Of a DNA stretch of 34,591 nucleotides, positions 30,704-34,591 are shown piece after piece. Origin of the DNA: a virus; IMG/VR virus record IMGVR_UViG_3300017759_000026, positions 1 through 34,591 of that record. One strand, 5' to 3'. The position numbers and the translations under genes were made by a program. The notes beneath the pieces are model-generated. The model saw nothing but the letters and a program-made list of their open reading frames with translations. It was not told the origin of the DNA and made no database searches. Each line of letters starts with the position of its first letter. Position 1 is the stretch's first letter.

Positions 30704-31951
30704 TCAATATATTCCACAATCAATAGTTTGTATTTCGACATTACCAGCTGTGACTAAGAAGTCAACCGAATCAAATTTAGCGGCACCAATATTTGTTGTT
30801 GATGCCAACTCTGTACTGAGTGTAAGAACACCAGTTGAATCGTTGTAAGATGCATCCATACCTTCGGCCATAGCCAAAAGTGCTGCGACTCTATCATCGA
30901 CTCTTTCATTTGTATAATATAAGTTAGTAGAACCTTCAGGCAATCTATCTGTTGTAGTATTCTGAAGATCAGAATCAAATCCTAAATATGCGCCAGAAAA
31001 TGATGTTGTACTGATTGTACCAGTAACATCGATATTATCTGCGATAACTTTTTTGTTAAAGTTCCACGTATCTGTGGCTGACTTATAGAAGATAAATGCG
31101 TTAGCACCATCTACTGAGATACCTGCTGAATCTGCAGCGGCAGCATTAACTGCGCCAGATGCAAGTGTAAGATTTTTATCATCAACGTCTACAGTTGTAG
31201 AATTATTTGTAGTTGTTGTACCATCAACTTGTAAATTACCTGAAATGATAACTGTACCTGTCACTCCAGGTGCATGAGGATCAAGTGTAAGGTTACCGCT
31301 TGTCGTGGCAATAGTATTACCGTTTATATCAACATTATCAACAGTTAGACGAGAAAGACCGAGCACATCAGAATCAAGATGTGCCTCTATACGAGCTCCG
31401 CCGGCAAGTTCTACTCTTTTTGTGTTTGTATTGAAACCGCCGTTTATTGTAACAGTTTCTCCAAAACCTAATACACCATCACCAACATTTACATCGCCGT
31501 TAAGTTCAATCAGAGATTTTGTGTCGACATAATTTTTAGTTGCAGCATCTTGTGCAGAAACCGGATCTACGACATTACTGATAAGTGAAGTTGATACGTT
31601 AACAAATCCTGCACCATTAGGATTAAGTACAACATTACCGTTAGTATCTGTTGATGTAATAGAATTGCCATCAATATTAATGTTATCAACGTCAAGCTTA
31701 TTAATTTTACCGCTAGCGTCTGTAAGAATAGCACTTGAAGGATGAACTTGACCAAGTGGATGATCCATCATGTCGATGTAATATTTACCACCAATAATAT
31801 CAACTTTACCAGAATCATTACCTATGCCGAGTCTCTCACCACCACTGCTATCACCGCTTACAAAACTATAAGCTAGTTCACCTTGTGATACTGCGGAATC
31901 AGGAATAACCTTAGTAGTACTACTATTCTTTATTTGAATAACAACAGCCAC
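30704..31951 (-). CDS. Structural/fibre-like protein (415 aa), GTG start
   Basis: A β-rich, Asn/Thr/Asp-rich protein with repeating L-x-V-D-N-V/I-x-I-x-G-N-x-I units (residues ~85-100 and ~205-220) and a D-A-A-T-K-N-Y-V-D-T-K segment (~140). A T-N-L-Y-Y-T-N-E-R-V-D-D-R-V stretch (~342) is frequent in marine phage fibre and baseplate-associated proteins. The start is GTG at 1951 of the 31-kb line (31951-31949), overlapping the upstream TAG as TAGTG. A strong GGAGGA is encoded in the last codons of the preceding gene. It lies directly ahead of the giant fibre and may form its proximal or connector part. The exact role is unknown. Confidence 0.75.
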   Translation of the reverse strand: MAVVIQIKNSSTTKVIPDSAVSQGELAYSFVSGDSSGGERLGIGNDSGKVDIIGGKYYIDMMDHPLGQVHPSSAILTDASGKINKLDVDNINIDGNSITSTDTNGNVVLNPNGAGFVNVSTSLISNVVDPVSAQDAATKNYVDTKSLIELNGDVNVGDGVLGFGETVTINGGFNTNTKRVELAGGARIEAHLDSDVLGLSRLTVDNVDINGNTIATTSGNLTLDPHAPGVTGTVIISGNLQVDGTTTTNNSTTVDVDDKNLTLASGAVNAAAADSAGISVDGANAFIFYKSATDTWNFNKKVIADNIDVTGTISTTSFSGAYLGFDSDLQNTTTDRLPEGSTNLYYTNERVDDRVAALLAMAEGMDASYNDSTGVLTLSTELASTTNIGAAKFDSVDFLVTAGNVEIQTIDCGIY

Positions 31952-32148
31952 TAGAACGTTCCTCCAGTTACTAGACCGACATTTTTAAACAGTCCACTAG
32001 TGGCTTCATATTGTAAGATATGATCGTCTTCTAAATTTCTAATTTGTACATCTAATAGGTCATCAAGTCGCTGTGCCTGTGCACCAACAACTCTACGAAC
32101 AGGAGTTCCTATCGTAATTTTTCTTACAAGAGTTTTTGTTTCAGACAT
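31951..32148 (-). CDS. Small structural protein with LDDLLDV motif (65 aa)
   Basis: The middle part, R-L-D-D-L-L-D-V-Q-I-R-N-L-E-D-D-H-I-L-Q-Y, fits a short L-x-D-L-x-D-V ... D-G-x-x-L-x-Y motif that is often embedded in marine phage fibre proteins. Here it stands alone with a basic N-terminus. Its last residues G-G-T-F encode the GGAGGA ribosome site of the 415-aa gene. It starts directly after the stop of the 117-aa gene (TAA then ATG). It is probably a virion accessory or linker protein; no firm function. Confidence 0.65.
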   Translation of the reverse strand: MSETKTLVRKITIGTPVRRVVGAQAQRLDDLLDVQIRNLEDDHILQYEATSGLFKNVGLVTGGTF

Positions 32149-32502
32149 TTATGCATCCGTGACATTAGGGTTAACACGTATCTTTCCTTCAAGAACTCGT
32201 TCAATGATTGTATTTGCTGAATCATCGACATAAGAGATCTCTACATCATACACATAGTTACCGACTTTTAAAGCTGTCGTTTGTGCGTTTGTCAAAGAGA
32301 GTGTTAGTATACCACCTGTCGCGTCTGCTATTGCTGCCGAAAAGGAATGAGTGTCGGATGAATCGCTATTGAAGTTGCGTTTCATCTGCGCAGCGGCTGA
32401 GAAGTTTGTTAGATTTTTTGCATTTCCGTTGACATCAACCAATTCTAGTTGAATCGCTATGTCCGATCCTTGGTCGATCGCAAATCTTTCGTATTCTGCC
32501 AT
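32149..32502 (-). CDS. Ig-like / BppU-N-type structural protein (117 aa)
   Basis: First gene of the late minus-strand region. The pattern F-A-I-D-Q-G-S-D-I-A-I-Q-L-E-L, then D-V-N-G-N-A-K-N-L-T, and a G-N-Y-V-Y-D-V-E-I ... V-L-E-G-K-I-R-V-N-P-N-V end resembles the small β-sandwich proteins of phage baseplates and fibres. The nearest described type is the N-terminal domain of BppU. The assignment is by pattern only. It is preceded by a late promoter with a ~37-base leader and a GAGTGG ribosome site. Confidence 0.65.
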   Translation of the reverse strand: MAEYERFAIDQGSDIAIQLELVDVNGNAKNLTNFSAAAQMKRNFNSDSSDTHSFSAAIADATGGILTLSLTNAQTTALKVGNYVYDVEISYVDDSANTIIERVLEGKIRVNPNVTDA

Positions 32503-32544
32503 TTTACCACTCGATACTAAGTAACTCGAATCATATTCTAATCT

Positions 32545-32552
32545 TATTTATA
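32545..32552 (-). promoter_or_regulatory. T4-type late promoter element TATAAATA for 32502 block
   Basis: Exact element in the divergent intergenic region, 42 bases before the 117-aa gene. It is the outermost late promoter, facing away from the plus-strand operon. Confidence 0.8.
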
Positions 32553-32562
32553 AAAAAAGTTG

Positions 32563-32591
32563 TTTACAAATGCACATAAATAGATTATAAT
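32563..32591 (+). promoter_or_regulatory. Host sigma70-type promoter for the plus-strand operon
   Basis: TTTACA (32563-32568) and a consensus TATAAT (32586-32591) are separated by 17 bases. Predicted start is near 32598, 18 bases before the ATG, with AGAGG between. This suggests early or middle expression by host polymerase, in contrast to the TATAAATA late genes. Confidence 0.75.
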
Positions 32592-32605
32592 AAACTATAG
32601 TTTAT
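32590..32605 (+). promoter_or_regulatory. 16-bp perfect palindrome at the predicted start point
   Basis: ATAAACTATAGTTTAT is a perfect inverted repeat covering the end of the -10 box and the predicted start point. Its position is that of a repressor operator. The sequence is AT-rich, so chance is not excluded. Confidence 0.45.
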
Positions 32606-32615
32606 AGAGGAATAG

Positions 32616-33479
32616 ATGATAAAAGGTAATACCGAGACTGGTATCAAGCATATGTTTTATAACCGAGATCAAGAGATGGAGGTTATAAGAGAAACGCAGA
32701 AGTGTCAGAGAAATTATGATCGTACTCGAAGAGTACATCCTGAAGATAGGGATTATCTTTTATGGGTAGCGCAGAATGCGCCATCAAAGCAATACGAAGC
32801 TTATTACGATATTTATTATGCTGAAAAACCAGAAGTAATTGAAGAGTTGTCACATTATACATGGGGCTGTACTCATAGTAGAAATCCACCATCCACATGG
32901 CAAAACTCTCAGATGAATGCCAGTTTGTATATGTTATTTGTAGCAAAAGAACCAGAGACACAATTAAACTGCCATGCTGATGGTACATTAAAATCTAATA
33001 AAGATCCTGCAAGATGGGAAAACGCATATGTCAGTATCGGTATTGCAATGGGTCTTGTAATGAGAACGGCAGTAGCCGAAGGATTTGTGTGTGGTGCAAA
33101 TAAAAGTCATGGTGACATTAACGGCAATAAATTCTGGGAAAAAAGACTGGGCATCTTAGATGAAGTTAAGGCAGGCACAAAGAAGATTGCATATGGTATT
33201 GGTATAGGTTATCCATTAGAAGATAAACCACGTTGGTATTCTGATCAAAAATATCTCGCAATCGGTGCAGGTAATGGAAGTAATCTTGCTACCGATACTG
33301 AATTAAAATTAGATGAAAATGGTAAACCATACCGATATATAAAAATAATTAATATTGATAAACATGCAGGTGAAGAAGTTGAAGATCATTACGGTAATAG
33401 ACATCTTATTCCTGATATAGCAAATATTAAAATAAACACAATGCGAAATAGAATTATTAATGCAACTGAAATTATATGA
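32616..33479 (+). CDS. Nitroreductase-like flavoprotein (287 aa)
   Basis: The pattern fits the nitroreductase fold, whose members use FMN for NAD(P)H-dependent reductions. An N-terminal helix with W-V-A-Q-N-A-P-S-K-Q near residue 45 is followed by Q-M-N-A-S-L-Y-M-L-F near residue 98. A helix E-N-A-Y-V-S-I-G-I-A-M-G-L-V-M-R-T-A near residue 133 leads into G-F-V-C-G-A. A G-I-G-I-G-Y-P strand lies near residue 195. The substrate cannot be read from the sequence. Phages and bacteria sometimes carry such proteins in sugar-modification clusters, and the next two genes fit that. It is first in the operon, with AGAGG five bases before the ATG and an ATGA overlap with the next gene. Confidence 0.68.
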   Translation: MIKGNTETGIKHMFYNRDQEMEVIRETQKCQRNYDRTRRVHPEDRDYLLWVAQNAPSKQYEAYYDIYYAEKPEVIEELSHYTWGCTHSRNPPSTWQNSQMNASLYMLFVAKEPETQLNCHADGTLKSNKDPARWENAYVSIGIAMGLVMRTAVAEGFVCGANKSHGDINGNKFWEKRLGILDEVKAGTKKIAYGIGIGYPLEDKPRWYSDQKYLAIGAGNGSNLATDTELKLDENGKPYRYIKIINIDKHAGEEVEDHYGNRHLIPDIANIKINTMRNRIINATEII

Positions 33480-34300
33480 TCAATATAGTATGTACAAGCA
33501 AACCGTGTGACGGTCTATTTTATTATAGTTATGAATACACTCAGTATCTAAATCATGTCGGTGTAAAGACTGATATGATTATTGTCACACATCCTCGTTT
33601 TACGACTGAAGATTACTTTAATGCTATCATACAAAAATACAATACATTTGAAAATGTAATATTCGATGACTTCGAAGAAATAGGCCAAACACTTATCATG
33701 GGCAGAAGCATGATGACTTTACCGTATCTTGATAGAGAACTATACGGCATGGATCAATTGCTTTTACTTCACTTATTGTTTAAATATAGAGTCACTGCAG
33801 TCTATTCAGAAAATCATCCAGTAAAATATCAAGATGCATTAAATTATTTTATGCCAGCTTTCATAACAGACTTGTGTGATTATGACGTGTTTCCAAAAGG
33901 TGAAGGTGCACACTTTGAAAAAAAAATATATTTTGATATACACAAACCAATAGAACGAGATCCTAAATTTAAATACCTATTTAACGGTACAAACAAAACT
34001 TATTATGCTGCCGCTAAAAAGGTTATAAGTAAGTATAAGAATCATGGAATTATGATATATGATATTGGTGATTATGATTCACGAATGAACAATTTAATTG
34101 TGCCTGTTGAGAATATAATGGGAATATTTAATAAGTATGTTTATACAAAACATATAAACGATCCTGCACCAAGAATAATACAAGAATGTTTATATCACAA
34201 TAAAGAAATTATATTCGAGGCCACAAACAGAGGTGCCGAAGTTTATATGAAGCGAAAGATTGAAAAGCCAAATGTGGAGGCAATTATAGATGCAATATGA
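33476..34300 (+). CDS. Putative glycosyltransferase-like protein (274 aa)
   Basis: The start M-I-N-I-V-C-T-S-K-P followed by L-F-Y-Y-S-Y-E-Y-T-Q-Y-L-N and V-K-T-D-M-I-I-V suggests a nucleotide-binding-type fold with an N-terminal Rossmann half. Near residue 240 the segment N-D-P-A-P-R-I-I-Q-E-C-L-Y-H-N-K-E-I-I-F-E resembles the sugar-nucleotide-binding helix of GT-B glycosyltransferases (P-x-x-x-x-E with a following strand). No clear donor motif is otherwise seen, so the family is not certain. It overlaps the upstream stop (ATGA) and the following aminotransferase start (11 bases), so the three genes form one translationally coupled unit. Confidence 0.52.
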   Translation: MINIVCTSKPCDGLFYYSYEYTQYLNHVGVKTDMIIVTHPRFTTEDYFNAIIQKYNTFENVIFDDFEEIGQTLIMGRSMMTLPYLDRELYGMDQLLLLHLLFKYRVTAVYSENHPVKYQDALNYFMPAFITDLCDYDVFPKGEGAHFEKKIYFDIHKPIERDPKFKYLFNGTNKTYYAAAKKVISKYKNHGIMIYDIGDYDSRMNNLIVPVENIMGIFNKYVYTKHINDPAPRIIQECLYHNKEIIFEATNRGAEVYMKRKIEKPNVEAIIDAI

Positions 34301-34591
34301 AGGATGGGATAGAGATTATATTTACAATAAAGGTTTATATGTAAACTTGTTTGATAAAGTTATGCAAGAAGATAATGAGCAAAGTGTAGAGTTTCTCGAG
34401 AAAAAAATTGCAAAGTATGTAGGTCGTAAACATGGCATCACCTGCAATAGTGCAACAGACGCACTCTACTATTCTCTTCTCTGTTACGATATTGGTTACG
34501 GAGATGAAGTACTAGTCAGTGATTTTTCATGGATCTCTTCTGCATCTTGTATCAAAATGACAGGTGCAACACCGGTGTTTTGTGATATCGA
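34290..34591 (+). CDS. DegT/DnrJ/EryC1-type sugar aminotransferase, 5' part
   Basis: The first 100 codons of a PLP-dependent aminotransferase of the kind that makes amino-sugar nucleotides. Visible family stretches are L-E-K-K-I-A-K-Y-V-G near residue 36, the cofactor-phosphate loop N-S-A-T-D-A-L near residue 53, and G-Y-G-D-E-V-L-V near residue 69. These are followed by F-S-W-I-S-S-A-S and G-A-T-P-V-F-C-D-I up to the edge. The PLP lysine lies beyond the window. The ATG at 34290 has a strong GGAGG nine bases upstream inside the previous gene, which ends 11 bases later. It is probably part of a larger glycan cluster extending to the right. Confidence 0.88.
   Translation, partial: MQYEGWDRDYIYNKGLYVNLFDKVMQEDNEQSVEFLEKKIAKYVGRKHGITCNSATDALYYSLLCYDIGYGDEVLVSDFSWISSASCIKMTGATPVFCDI

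Noticed and set aside
1-34591. tRNA genes, integrase, transposase or attachment sites
   Set aside because: None recognised; all gaps are short and hold promoters, ribosome sites, one terminator or one hairpin.

Overview
The window is part of a T4-like contractile-tailed bacteriophage genome (Caudoviricetes, myovirus morphology). The diagnosis rests on an almost complete T4-order virion block read on the minus strand: gp13, gp14, gp15, gp16, gp17, gp18, gp19, gp20, gp67-like, gp68-like, gp21, gp22, gp23. It is supported by seven exact copies of the T4-type late promoter element TATAAATA in front of transcription blocks. The fibre families (cupredoxin-containing fibre, LamG-like fibres, short 'GDLA' proteins) resemble those of marine T4-like phages, so a marine bacterial host is likely. 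The host itself cannot be named from this window.

Layout, following late transcription from right to left. 32502-30704: three small or medium structural proteins. 30667-26228: a 1479-residue modular fibre that carries a probable type-1 copper (cupredoxin) domain. 26226-18557: an adhesin region with a second long fibre (542 aa), a 378-aa fibre, two short accessory proteins, a tandem array of paralogous ~130-aa proteins ending in GDLA, and an 805-aa fibre with three LamG-like domains. 18494-15112: neck genes gp13, gp14 (apparently split in two, the second half carrying a LamG-like insertion) and gp15. 15112-12605: a tandemly duplicated two-gene cassette (fibre plus 70-aa protein) placed between gp15 and gp16. 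12612-2941: packaging, tail and head genes gp16 to gp23, closed by a strong intrinsic terminator. 2861-1: a gp19-like protein, then a second array of GDLA proteins that includes a C1q-like protein and runs off the left edge.

On the plus strand, from 32616 to the right edge, lies a separate and oppositely oriented operon with a host-type promoter (TTTACA-17-TATAAT) and a 16-bp perfect palindrome over the predicted start point. It encodes a nitroreductase-like protein, a putative glycosyltransferase and the first 100 codons of a DegT/DnrJ-type sugar aminotransferase. This looks like the start of a phage-encoded glycan or nucleotide-sugar cluster, expressed separately from the virion genes.

How the parts fit: head, packaging and tail genes build the particle. 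The large adhesin repertoire (at least four long fibres, about ten short GDLA proteins, C1q, LamG, cupredoxin and 'AGP' modules) would give a diversified receptor-binding surface. The most unusual feature is the GDLA array. The last four codons and stop of one gene (typically GGAGACCTAGCATGA) also serve as the Shine-Dalgarno and start codon of the next, so each gene behaves like a plug-in cassette. No tRNA, CRISPR, integrase or transposase was seen, and no gap between genes exceeds 300 bases.
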